From assembly GCA_029260795.1 (NCBI GenBank), contig JAJDCO010000094.1:1-64000 (forward strand): a DNA stretch of 64,000 bases, in the 5' to 3' direction. The stretch is from Planctomycetota bacterium. GTDB lineage: Bacteria > Planctomycetota > OFTM77. A model generated the notes under the pieces. The model ran no database searches and was not told the DNA's origin. It saw nothing but the letters and a program-made list of their open reading frames with translations. Within the stretch, counting starts at the first letter, position 1. Each line of letters begins with the position of its first letter. Made by a program: the position numbers and the translations under genes. Below are positions 8,260 to 16,214 of this stretch, piece after piece.

Positions 8260-9516
8260 ATGAACACGATTCTGCTCGCCTTTCTCCTCGCCGTCGTGCC
8301 GCCGGACGCGTCCCTGTCACTCCAGGACGAAGCGCTGGCGATGATCCAGCAGGCCGACCAACAGCTTCGCGTCGGCAATGCCTCGGGGGCACTCTCCCTC
8401 CTCGAGCAGGCTGCGCGGCGGTTCTCGACGGACGCTCGCGTCCACGAGGCGCTCGCCCAGGTCTGTCAGCAGGTCGGGCAGTTCGATCGGGCCGAGCAGA
8501 GCTTCCGCCAGTCGGTCCGGCTCGATCCCGAGAACGGTCGGGCGCGCTGGAGCTTGGGCTTTCTTCTCTATCGCGCCGATCGAACCGCCGAAGCACAAGA
8601 GCAGCTCGAGCAGGCCGCGCGACTCCTCCCGGACCAGGCCCCGGTCCACCAAGCACACGGCCTGGCCTTGTTCGCCCAGACTCGCTTCGATGAGGCCGCC
8701 CGAGCGCTGGAGACGAGCGCTCGGCTGGACCCGAACAACGCCGAGACGCAGTATCTCCTCGGCGCGGTCCGGGCGCAGCTTCCGGCCTCCGACCCGCGCT
8801 CCCGAGAGGCCGAGGCGGCGTTTCAACGGACGCTCACGCTCGCGCCGAGCCACGCCCGCGCTCACTACCAACTGGGTCTGCTTCGGCTCGAGCGCGGCGA
8901 TCCCGAGGAGGCGATCCCGGAACTCCGCGAAGCGACTCGGCTTCAGCCATCGTTGGTCGGCGCCTACTTCTCACTCGGTAATGCGCTGATCCGCACCGGC
9001 CAGATCGAAGCCGGCCGCCGAGAGCTGGAGCTCTTTGCCGAGCTCGAGTCGGCCAAGCGGGAACGCGAGACACTGGGCCGCCTGATCAACCTGCAGCCGA
9101 ACAAGCTCGACCTGCGATTGAAGCGCGCCCGCATGGCTCTCGATCAGAACGATCTGGCCGCCGCCCTCCCCGACGTCCAGGCCGCCCTTCAGATCGACTC
9201 CAATCAAGGCGAAGCCTGGTGCCTGCTCAGCGAAGTGCAACTGCGTCGCGGCGAAGTGAGCGCCGCCCTCAGCTCGGCGGAGAAAGCGTATGCCGTCGGG
9301 GGAGCCGATGCGGCCGCACGCCGCCAAAAGGCGCGCGCACTGCTTCGGCTGAAGCGCTTCGCCGAAGCGCGCGCCGAGCTGACGACCCTGATGGCGGGTC
9401 CGGACCAGGACCCCGAGCTGCTCCTGCTGCTCGCCGATGCTCTCGAAGGCTTGGGGAAAGACGAAGAAGCGGCGCAGCGACGCCGTCAAGCGGCCGAATT
9501 GGGAGTGGGACGATGA
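8260..9516 (+). CDS. Exported TPR repeat protein
   Basis: 418 residues. The start at 8260 is chosen for its signal peptide (MNTILLAFLLAVV, ending before DASLSLQ); the frame is open further upstream but overlaps the end of the CHAT gene. The rest is classic 34-residue TPR repeats (for example AEQSFRQSVRLDPEN and ALETSARLDPNNAE), about ten units, making a solenoid for protein contacts. It overlaps a possible upstream start of the next gene by ATGA. TPR proteins are commonly paired with ASPIC/UnbV proteins in planctomycetes and acidobacteria. The exact partner is not known. Confidence 0.85.
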   Translation: MNTILLAFLLAVVPPDASLSLQDEALAMIQQADQQLRVGNASGALSLLEQAARRFSTDARVHEALAQVCQQVGQFDRAEQSFRQSVRLDPENGRARWSLGFLLYRADRTAEAQEQLEQAARLLPDQAPVHQAHGLALFAQTRFDEAARALETSARLDPNNAETQYLLGAVRAQLPASDPRSREAEAAFQRTLTLAPSHARAHYQLGLLRLERGDPEEAIPELREATRLQPSLVGAYFSLGNALIRTGQIEAGRRELELFAELESAKRERETLGRLINLQPNKLDLRLKRARMALDQNDLAAALPDVQAALQIDSNQGEAWCLLSEVQLRRGEVSAALSSAEKAYAVGGADAAARRQKARALLRLKRFAEARAELTTLMAGPDQDPELLLLLADALEGLGKDEEAAQRRRQAAELGVGR

Positions 9517-9540
9517 GGGTGACGTTCTCGTGGATCGCGC

Positions 9541-9628
9541 GTCCGCTCCGCTCAGTGCACGATTGGGTACGATCGGGAGCGTGGGCGTGGTTGGGGCGTC
9601 AGCTTCGCTCAGTGCTCGCTTGGGTCCG
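9541..9628 (+). repeat. Imperfect 30-bp direct repeat, 58-bp period
   Basis: Bases 9541-9570 and 9599-9628 share a GCTCAGTGCNCGNTTGGGT core. They lie between the TPR gene stop and the preferred start of the FG-GAP gene. This supports reading 9517-9641 as a non-coding spacer rather than an N-terminal extension. Confidence 0.55.
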
Positions 9629-9641
9629 TCCCGAGAACTCC

Positions 9642-11423
9642 ATGAACCGCTACGACTTGATCGAGGCTCGCCGCTCTCCCGCTTCGCGGACGCGCTCCGG
9701 GTCCTTCTTGGGTGCGCTGTGGCTGATCGCGATCCCCCTCTTCTTCGCCGCCGGGTGCTCGAACGATGGCGCAGAGACGGACACGTCGGGGCCCACCCCT
9801 CCCACGTCCTCCGGCGCCAGCGGCTTGCGGTTCACCGATGCGGCCTCCGACTATGGGCTCGACTTCCAGTTCTCGCACGGGGGCACGGGGCGGCGCCTGT
9901 TCATCGAGATCTCGGCCGGCGGGGTCGGGATCTTCGACTTCGACGACGACGGCTGGCCCGACATCTACTGCGTCAACGGCGCGCCGACGCCGGGCTACAC
10001 CGGGCCGCCACTCCGCAACGCGCTGTTCCGAAATCGCGGCGATGGCTCGTTCGACGACGTTACGCAAGCCGCCGGCGTCGGGGACGAAGGCTATGGATGC
10101 GGCCTGGCCGTCGGGGATGTCGACGGCGATGGCGATCTCGATCTGTTCGTGACCAACTTCGGACCCGACGTCCTGTACCTCAACGACGGAGACGGGTCCT
10201 TTACGCGAGCTGACAATCGCGGCGTCTCCGAGGCCGATCTTTGGTCATCGAGCGCCACGTTTCTCGACTTCGATCGGGACGGCGACCTGGACCTCTACGT
10301 CTGCCACTACGTCGAGTACGACGTCAACGACCCTCCGCGCTGCCTGAGCCCCCAAGGGAAGGCCGACTACTGCAACCCGGCCGACTTCTCGGGTGTCGCC
10401 GACACGCTGTATCGCAACGACGGGACCGGGCGCTTCGAAGACGTCACGGCCGCCGCGGGCGTTCACGATCCGGCGGGGCGCGGCTTCGGGGTCGTGGCGG
10501 GCGACTTCGACGATGACGGGGACGCCGACCTCTACGTCGCGAATGACCAATGCCGCAACAACCTGTTCCGCAACGACGGCGATGGAACGTTCACCGACAT
10601 CGGGCTCTATTGTGGTCTCGGCTACGGCGTGGACGGACGGGCCGAGGCGGGCATGGGTGCCGACTTCGGCGACTTCGATGGAGATGGCCACCTCGACGCC
10701 GTCGTCACGAACTTCGCCAACGAGACCAACAGCCTTCACCGCAACCTCGGACAGGGCCTCTTCGCGGACGAGAGCCTCGTCCGCGGCCTCGGTGAGGCCA
10801 CGGCCGGGCCGCTCGCGTTTGGTGGCGGCTTCTTGGACGCAGACAACGACACCGATCTCGACCTCTACTTCGCCTGTGGGCACGTGCTCGCCGACATCGA
10901 GCTGACCGGCCAGGGCCACACCTTCGCCCAACCCGATCTGCTGCTGGAGAATCGCGACGGCCGCTTCGTCGACGTCTCCCGAAATGCAGGAACGGCTTTC
11001 GAGCAGCGGCGAGTCGGGCGCGCGGCTGCGTTCGGCGATCTCGATCTCGACGGGGACCTCGACATCGCGGTGAGCCACTTCGACGGTCCCCTGGCGATCT
11101 ATCGCAACGACACGCAGCCAAGCGGCCGATCGGTTCTGTTGGATCTCCGCGGGGTTCCGAGCAACACGACCGCCCTCGGTGCTCGCCTCCGCATTCGAAT
11201 CGGCGAGCGGACTCTCGTCCGAGAGATTCGCAGCGGCGCTTCCTTCCAGAGCGCCCACGATCCGGTGCACCACGTGGGACTCGGTTCCGCCGGGCAGATC
11301 GACGTCCTCGAGATCGATTGGCCCTCGGGACGAACAGAGCGCATCGAGGCGCTCCCGGCGGATCAGGTTCACCGAATCGAAGAAGGTCGGGGCCGCGTGA
11401 CTTCACGCCCACTCGCCCGCTGA
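9642..11423 (+). CDS. FG-GAP/VCBS repeat lipoprotein with ASPIC/UnbV domain (CRTAC-like)
   Basis: 593 residues. The start at 9642 places a lipoprotein signal with lipobox AAGC (Cys39); an alternative ATG at 9513 overlaps the upstream stop but adds repeat-derived sequence. The mature protein has a beta-propeller of FG-GAP/VCBS units with calcium-type loops (DFDDDGWPD, GDVDGDGDLD, DFDRDGDLD, GDFDDDGDAD, GDFDGDGHLD, GDLDLDGDLD), then a C-terminal ASPIC/UnbV domain (LGARLRIRIG, then VGLGSAGQIDVLEIDWPSG). This is the CRTAC1-like family, exported or surface-anchored and probably calcium-binding. No enzymatic role is established. The TPR neighbour is a common companion. Confidence 0.88.
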   Translation: MNRYDLIEARRSPASRTRSGSFLGALWLIAIPLFFAAGCSNDGAETDTSGPTPPTSSGASGLRFTDAASDYGLDFQFSHGGTGRRLFIEISAGGVGIFDFDDDGWPDIYCVNGAPTPGYTGPPLRNALFRNRGDGSFDDVTQAAGVGDEGYGCGLAVGDVDGDGDLDLFVTNFGPDVLYLNDGDGSFTRADNRGVSEADLWSSSATFLDFDRDGDLDLYVCHYVEYDVNDPPRCLSPQGKADYCNPADFSGVADTLYRNDGTGRFEDVTAAAGVHDPAGRGFGVVAGDFDDDGDADLYVANDQCRNNLFRNDGDGTFTDIGLYCGLGYGVDGRAEAGMGADFGDFDGDGHLDAVVTNFANETNSLHRNLGQGLFADESLVRGLGEATAGPLAFGGGFLDADNDTDLDLYFACGHVLADIELTGQGHTFAQPDLLLENRDGRFVDVSRNAGTAFEQRRVGRAAAFGDLDLDGDLDIAVSHFDGPLAIYRNDTQPSGRSVLLDLRGVPSNTTALGARLRIRIGERTLVREIRSGASFQSAHDPVHHVGLGSAGQIDVLEIDWPSGRTERIEALPADQVHRIEEGRGRVTSRPLAR

Positions 11424-11544
11424 TCCGCTCGGAGAAGATCGAGGGCGCCGAGAAGCACACTTTTCGACTTTCCTTGACTCCACTCAGAGCTTCCCTCACG
11501 ATCCAGTGCTTACTTTCGACTGCCACAAGGAAGGACCCTCGATC

Positions 11545-12513
11545 GTGAGCAAGACGGACGCGCTGCCCGTACAAGACCACGAAGTGACCACGGAGACGTT
11601 CCTCGAGGATGTCTATGACGGCTTCGATCGAGATCCTCGATGGTTGCCCTCCAAGTATCTCTATGACGAAGTCGGCTCGAAGCTCTTCGACCTGATCTGC
11701 CAGCTCGACGAGTACTACCCGACGCGAACCGAGACCAAGATCCTCGACCAGTTCGGTACTCAGATCGCTCAATGCATCGGCGCCAACGCTCTCCTGGCCG
11801 AGCTGGGGAGCGGGAGCAGCACCAAGACGCGCCTGGTGTTGGACCGGCTCGAAACGCCCGCCGGCTATGTGCCCATCGACATCTCGAAGGAGCACCTGAT
11901 TCAGTCGGCCAAGGCGCTGCAGGACGCTTACCCGGACACGGAGGTGCTTCCCGTATGCGCGGACTACATGGCGGAGTTCGTCCTCCCCAAGCCGAGCCGC
12001 CAGCCGAGTCACGCGGTCGTTCTCTTCCCGGGCTCCACGATCGGCAATCTCGAGCCCGACGAGGCCGTCAGCCTCCTCGAGCGCATGGCGCGCGTCACGG
12101 GAACCGCCGGCGGCTTGCTCTTGGGCGTCGACCTGCAGAAATCGCCCGAGATCCTGCAACGAGCCTACGACGATAGCGAGGGCGTGACGGCAGCATTCAG
12201 CCTGAACTACCTGGTCCGGATGAACCGCGAGCTCGGAGCCAACTTCGACATCGGCCTCTGGACCCACCAAGCGCACTACAACGAGGAGATCGGCCGGATC
12301 GAGATCGGGCTGGTCAGTGAGGACGATCAGTTCGTCCACGTCGGCGACCGAACTTTCAAGTTCGCGGCCGGCGAGCTCGTTCGGACCGAGCATGCCTACA
12401 AGTACACCCTCGGGAGCTTCGCGGCTCTGGCGGCCCGTGCCGGCTGGAAGGTGCAACAGGTCTGGCAGGACGAGCAGCGCCGCTTCAGTGTTCAGTATCT
12501 CGAGGTCGACTGA
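11545..12513 (+). CDS. egtD: EgtD-like SAM-dependent amino-acid N-methyltransferase
   Basis: 322 residues, the usual EgtD length (about 321). The GTG at 11545 is preferred over the ATG at 11506 because AAGGAAGGA sits about ten bases upstream. Family marks are visible: SKYLYDEVGSKLF, the EYYPTR substrate tyrosine, the SAM loop AELGSGSSTKT and the GSTIGNLEPDEA segment. EgtD trimethylates histidine to hercynine, the first step of ergothioneine synthesis. The C-terminal substrate motif reads RTEHAYKYT, where histidine-specific enzymes have E-x-S, so a serine that contacts the imidazole is alanine here. No EgtB is in the window. The family is secure, the histidine substrate less so. Confidence 0.8.
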   Translation: MSKTDALPVQDHEVTTETFLEDVYDGFDRDPRWLPSKYLYDEVGSKLFDLICQLDEYYPTRTETKILDQFGTQIAQCIGANALLAELGSGSSTKTRLVLDRLETPAGYVPIDISKEHLIQSAKALQDAYPDTEVLPVCADYMAEFVLPKPSRQPSHAVVLFPGSTIGNLEPDEAVSLLERMARVTGTAGGLLLGVDLQKSPEILQRAYDDSEGVTAAFSLNYLVRMNRELGANFDIGLWTHQAHYNEEIGRIEIGLVSEDDQFVHVGDRTFKFAAGELVRTEHAYKYTLGSFAALAARAGWKVQQVWQDEQRRFSVQYLEVD

Positions 12514-12526
12514 AACCCTGACGTTG

Positions 12527-12547
12527 CTTCATTCAGTCGGGTGGGAG
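12527..12547 (+). repeat. 21-bp direct repeat flanking the tandem block (copy 1)
   Basis: CTTCATTCAGTCGGGTGGGA plus G occurs here and exactly again at 12801-12821, bracketing the tandem repeats. The string also shares a CTTCA/TGAAG theme with the internal AGCGGACTGAAGTCCGC palindromes. Confidence 0.85.
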
Positions 12548-12569
12548 GTCGCTCTATGGATCCACGCGC

Positions 12570-12789
12570 TTCGACGCGGCTTCGGTCGTCCGCTGAGGCG
12601 AGACGAGCCGGCAAGAGCATACAGCGCTTCGTTTGTCATCGCATCGTCGAAGGACCCTCCAGCGGACTGAAGTCCGCCCTCCGGTTTCGACGCGGCTTCG
12701 GTCGTCCGCTGAGGCAAGGGCGTCCAGCGCTTCGTTCGTCATCGCATCATCGAAGGACCCTCCAGCGGACTGAAGTCCGCCCTCCGGTT
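12570..12789 (+). repeat. Two tandem copies of a 104-116-bp intergenic unit
   Basis: Copy 1 spans 12570-12685 and copy 2 spans 12686-12789. Both start TTCGACGCGGCTTCGGTCGT and end with the near-palindrome GCGGACTGAAGTCCGC followed by CCTCCGGT. Copy 1 carries a 12-bp longer middle. Each can fold through GGACTGAAGTCC. No coding signal is convincing. Confidence 0.88.
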
Positions 12790-12823
12790 CGGAGGCCCGA
12801 CTTCATTCAGTCGGGTGGGAGTC

Positions 12824-12865
12824 AAAAAAAAGGCCCGAGACGCGTTTCCGTATCTCGGGCCTTTT
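12824..12865. terminator. Bidirectional Rho-independent terminator
   Basis: A run of eight A (12824-12831) is followed by GGCCCGAGA (12832-12840), a 12-base loop, TCTCGGGCC (12853-12861) and TTTT. The 9-bp GC-rich stem is flanked by A on one side and T on the other, so it can stop transcription in both directions. It ends the egtD-like unit on the plus strand. Confidence 0.85.
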
Positions 12866-13111
12866 CGTGGGTCCTTCGCCTTCGATGATCTCGTGGGAGA
12901 GTCGACCACCGAGGCGACACGTCGAGTCCCGGCCTTCGAGCCGCCGACTCACTCGAGCTGACGACTCCGGTCCTCGAACGTGTGGACCCGCCTTCCTGGT
13001 TGTTTCCGTTTCGGGTGCCTGGGATGCTTGCCAGACCCGATCCGTTTCTTTCTAACGTTCGAAACGTGAGTCGAGATCGGATGCTTCCCGAGAAAAAAAA
13101 GGAGGTCCTCA

Positions 13112-13546
13112 ATGGGTCGGATCGAGGCGCTGTGGGTGAAGCTGGCCTCCCGGGGACCTCTCAAGGCCCGAGATCGTCTGGTGCTGAAAGCGGCCCATGG
13201 CATCGAGGGCGACGCCAACGCGGGAGGGCCGCGGCCCGTGACCCTGCTCGACCGGCAACGCTGGACCGCAGCAGAGACTGCCCTGGGCCGTTCCGTGGAT
13301 CCGACGGTTCGACGTGCGAACGTGATGGTGGACGGCCTGCCCTTGGCCGAGAGTCGGGGCAAGGTGCTGCGCATCGGAACCGTGCGCCTGCGCATCGGCG
13401 GCGAGACGACCCCCTGCCGCCTGCTCGACGACACCGAGCCCGGCCTCAGCGAGGCTCTCCGGCCCGATTGGGGCGGCGGCGCCTGGGCGGAGGTTCTCGA
13501 GGAGGGTGAGATCGCGGTCGGAGATGCCGCCGAGTGGGAGAGCTGA
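13112..13546 (+). CDS. MOSC-domain protein
   Basis: 144 residues, a stand-alone MOSC domain of YiiM/YuaD size. The start at 13112 has a near-perfect Shine-Dalgarno (AAAGGAGG, six bases upstream). Visible MOSC marks: a basic KARDRL stretch, HGIEGDANAGGPRPVTLLD near the N-terminus, RRANVMVDGLPL, and a Cys at about residue 102 in the GETTPCRLLD segment, matching the conserved cysteine that binds the sulfur of molybdenum cofactor in MOSC proteins. The substrate is unknown; such proteins reduce N-hydroxylated compounds or carry Moco sulfur. No molybdenum cofactor genes are near. Confidence 0.85.
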   Translation: MGRIEALWVKLASRGPLKARDRLVLKAAHGIEGDANAGGPRPVTLLDRQRWTAAETALGRSVDPTVRRANVMVDGLPLAESRGKVLRIGTVRLRIGGETTPCRLLDDTEPGLSEALRPDWGGGAWAEVLEEGEIAVGDAAEWES

Positions 13547-13649
13547 GCCCCGCACAGATTCACGACTCTGGCTAAACTCTCACCCACTCCAAGGTCGATG
13601 GTTCCTCTACAGCCTCAATGGGCTGCCCCCTGTTGTGGAGGAATCGACC

Positions 13650-13919
13650 ATGCCGAAGCGTGCTTGTCGCGGGTGCGGACAGCTCGTTCAGACGAAGTTC
13701 TGCGCGCATTGCGGTCTTCAGCAGTTTCAGAACACGCATGCTTGCATCGCCTGCGGCGACAAGCAGTCCGATCGCGATATGAAGATCGTCCACCTCTACT
13801 TCGATGACCGGGCCAGCGGTCAGCGGACACACTACCAGCGATTCTACTGCCGCGCCTGCGGCAGCGAGCTGGAAGCCCGCATGACGAACATGCTGCAGAA
13901 CCCGTTCGAGATGTTCTGA
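13650..13919 (+). CDS. Small double zinc-ribbon protein of unknown function
   Basis: 89 residues. The start at 13650 has GGAGGA eight bases upstream. Two four-cysteine zinc sites are visible: Cys6/Cys9 with Cys18/Cys21, and Cys32/Cys35 with Cys67/Cys70. No catalytic domain is present. I do not recognise the family; a nucleic-acid or protein-binding zinc ribbon is the likely type. The initiation region GGAGGAATCGACCATG is nearly the same as those of two small membrane proteins at 37400 and 37819. Confidence 0.7.
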   Translation: MPKRACRGCGQLVQTKFCAHCGLQQFQNTHACIACGDKQSDRDMKIVHLYFDDRASGQRTHYQRFYCRACGSELEARMTNMLQNPFEMF

Positions 13920-13964
13920 GTCGGAGGGGGCTGGACCGGCGCTCCCGCGCCGGACCGACCTCGA

Positions 13965-15977
13965 TCAAACGCTCTCGGCGACTGGCTCGAACGGCACGAT
14001 GTACCCCACCAGCGCCGACGCGGCGACCACATAGGGGCTCGCCAGATACATCTGTCCCGGACCGCTCCGTCCCGGGAAGTTTCGGTTGATCGCGCTGACG
14101 GAGACCTGCTCCTGCGTTCGGCTCACACCCGGGCCCGCGTTGATGCACGCTCCGCAGGACGGCTCAATGATCCGGGCGCCTGCTTGCTCGAAGATCTCGA
14201 GGTAGCCTCGCTCGACGCAGTACTGCTTGACGTCCTGCGATCCGAACTGGATCCAGAACTCGACGCTGTCCGGAACTCGGCGGCCTCGCTCGAGCCCGTC
14301 CCGGAGCACCTCGGCATACATGTCCATGTCCGAGCGCTTGCCGGCCGTGCACGAGCCACCGTACGCGATGTCGATTCGAACGCGCCCCAGCTTCGAGATC
14401 GGGACGCCGTTGCCGGGATCCCCCGGCGTCGCGACCATCGGCTCGAGGCTCCCGGCGTCGATGACGATCGTCTTGGCGAACTCCGCCCCTTCGTCGCCTT
14501 GCCACTGAGCGCAGAGGGACTCGGCGGCTTCGCGCGCCATGCCCCGCCGCTCGACGAGGTAGTCGACCGTCTTGGCATCCGGAGCGATCAGGCCCGTGAA
14601 GGCTCCGACCTCGGCCGCCATGTTGGTCAGGGTCGCCCGCTCGTCCACGCCGAGGGCTTCGACGGCCGGACCGGCGTACTCGATGACCTTGCCGATCGCT
14701 TCGCCGCTGCGCACGTACGGGTGGGCGAGGATGGCGAGCATGTAGTCCTTCGCGGTCAGCCCCGGTTGCGGCTCGCCGCGCACCTCGATGCGAACCGACT
14801 CGGGAACGTGGACGCGCACGTCCTTGGTGATCCAAGAGTTGAAGATGTCGGTCGTGCCGACTCCGAACGCGACACAGCCGATCGCTCCCGAGTGTGGCGT
14901 ATGGGAATCGGAGCCGATGATGATCTGCCCCGGCAGCGCATAGCTCTCGAGGATCTTGGAGTGACAGATGGCTTCGGAGCCCTTGCCACCGGGCAGCTCT
15001 CCGTGCAGACGAATGCCCTGCTTCTCAGCGAAGGCCTCCTGCTTGATCTTGAGCTGGTTGGCGACCTCGAGCAGCCCCATCTTCTTGCGCTCTTCGGTGA
15101 TCGCCATCTCGAGGAAGGTCAGGTGATCCCGGAAGAAGTAGATGGAGTCGGGATCGTTGACCGAGTCGTTCTCGCCCACGAGCTGCTCGAAGAAGATCGC
15201 GGCCATCGGCGTCACGTACTCGTGGCTGAAGCGAATGTCGGTGCGCACGAAGCCAGCATCTCCCGGCTGAACGGCACCGACGCCGACGCGATCCGAGGCC
15301 GCGTCGACCACGAAGTGACGCGCGAAGATCTTTTCGGCCAGCGTCATGGCCCGCGCCGGCGTCTCGACCACCGGCACGCTGGCCTTGCCCTGCAGGCGGG
15401 CGACGTTGAAATTGAACAGGCCACCGTACTCGATGATCTGCCGCGTGATCGGATCCTCGCCGCGCGTGAACTCCTCGAGGCCGATCTCCTCGCCCGCTCG
15501 CAGCCGCTCGATCAACCCGAAATCGGTCGACGTCAGGATGCCCAAGTTCTGACAGTTCTGGCGGTAGATCCGCTCGATGTTCTCGGCAATGACCAGCCGG
15601 ATCCCTGCACAGAGCTCGGCGTAGGGGGATTGCTCTCGGCTCGAGCCCTTGCCACGTCGCTTGCCCGAGATCGAGACCGAGAAGCCACCGGCACGAACGC
15701 TACCGCGCTCGATCGGAAACTCTCTCCCGGCCTGAAAGCCGAGGTACGGGAAGTCACCCAGCGTCTCGTCGAAGTAGTAGCAAATGTAGGCGGGCGTGAT
15801 CTCGTCGGTCGAGATGTTGTCCCGCAGCTTCATCGCGGGCGTCCAGGCGAGGTCTTCGCCGGCGAGCTGCCGCCGAATCAGATCGGGGTCCTCGGTGAGA
15901 AAGAGGAGCCGCCCGTCGAATCGGGCTCGGTTCGGGCGCTTGCTCACGGCACGCTTCTGAAGCGACTCGTTCATCAT
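13965..15977 (-). CDS. Aconitase-superfamily hydro-lyase with N-terminal swivel domain (LeuD-LeuC order)
   Basis: 670 residues. Residues about 30-190 form a LeuD-like swivel domain (RDNISTDEITPA, then GKGSSREQSPY and RLVIAENIERIYRQNC). Residues about 240-660 form the LeuC-like catalytic part (SHEYVTP, GSDSHTPHSGAIG). Three cysteines able to hold a 4Fe-4S cluster are present, one in GGSCTAGKRS and two in PSCGACINAGPG. Such enzymes isomerise hydroxy-tricarboxylates by dehydration and rehydration (citrate, isopropylmalate, homocitrate). AcnA and mitochondrial aconitase have the swivel domain last; here it is first, as in AcnB but without the HEAT domain. The exact substrate cannot be told from sequence. 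No neighbouring leucine or TCA genes help. Confidence 0.85.
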   Translation of the reverse strand: MMNESLQKRAVSKRPNRARFDGRLLFLTEDPDLIRRQLAGEDLAWTPAMKLRDNISTDEITPAYICYYFDETLGDFPYLGFQAGREFPIERGSVRAGGFSVSISGKRRGKGSSREQSPYAELCAGIRLVIAENIERIYRQNCQNLGILTSTDFGLIERLRAGEEIGLEEFTRGEDPITRQIIEYGGLFNFNVARLQGKASVPVVETPARAMTLAEKIFARHFVVDAASDRVGVGAVQPGDAGFVRTDIRFSHEYVTPMAAIFFEQLVGENDSVNDPDSIYFFRDHLTFLEMAITEERKKMGLLEVANQLKIKQEAFAEKQGIRLHGELPGGKGSEAICHSKILESYALPGQIIIGSDSHTPHSGAIGCVAFGVGTTDIFNSWITKDVRVHVPESVRIEVRGEPQPGLTAKDYMLAILAHPYVRSGEAIGKVIEYAGPAVEALGVDERATLTNMAAEVGAFTGLIAPDAKTVDYLVERRGMAREAAESLCAQWQGDEGAEFAKTIVIDAGSLEPMVATPGDPGNGVPISKLGRVRIDIAYGGSCTAGKRSDMDMYAEVLRDGLERGRRVPDSVEFWIQFGSQDVKQYCVERGYLEIFEQAGARIIEPSCGACINAGPGVSRTQEQVSVSAINRNFPGRSGPGQMYLASPYVVAASALVGYIVPFEPVAESV

Positions 15978-16214
15978 CCTGGGTCTTCGCGTCCTGGGGA
16001 AATCGATTCGGCTCGACCGGTCTCGCCCCGAAGGGCTCGGAGTCTGCAGAGACGGCGGAGATCATCGAGGCATTCTAGGTTCGGGCCCCCGGCGACACAA
16101 CCCGACCGGCGGCGCGGTCCGATTTGACGGCAAGGGAGCGTCGTCGCGCGGTCGATACGAGGGACGCGGCCCGACTCTCCGTCCGGCCCGACTCCATCCC
16201 CGAGGAGTGTCGCC

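Larger units (their letters stand above)
12514..13111. other. 598-bp intergenic region with repeats and a terminator
   Basis: The region holds a tandem repeat (12570-12789), a flanking 21-bp direct repeat (12527-12547 and 12801-12821) and a bidirectional terminator (12824-12865). In 12866-13098 I see no gene. An excellent ribosome binding site for the MOSC gene ends it (AAAGGAGG about 13099-13105). Confidence 0.7.

Noticed and set aside
12514..13111. Intergenic repeats considered as a tRNA or insertion sequence
   Set aside because: No tRNA fold or TTCGAnTC arm, no transposase and no terminal inverted repeats.
14184..16127. 647-residue plus-strand frame
   Set aside because: Antisense shadow of the aconitase-family gene, which has complete motifs on the minus strand.
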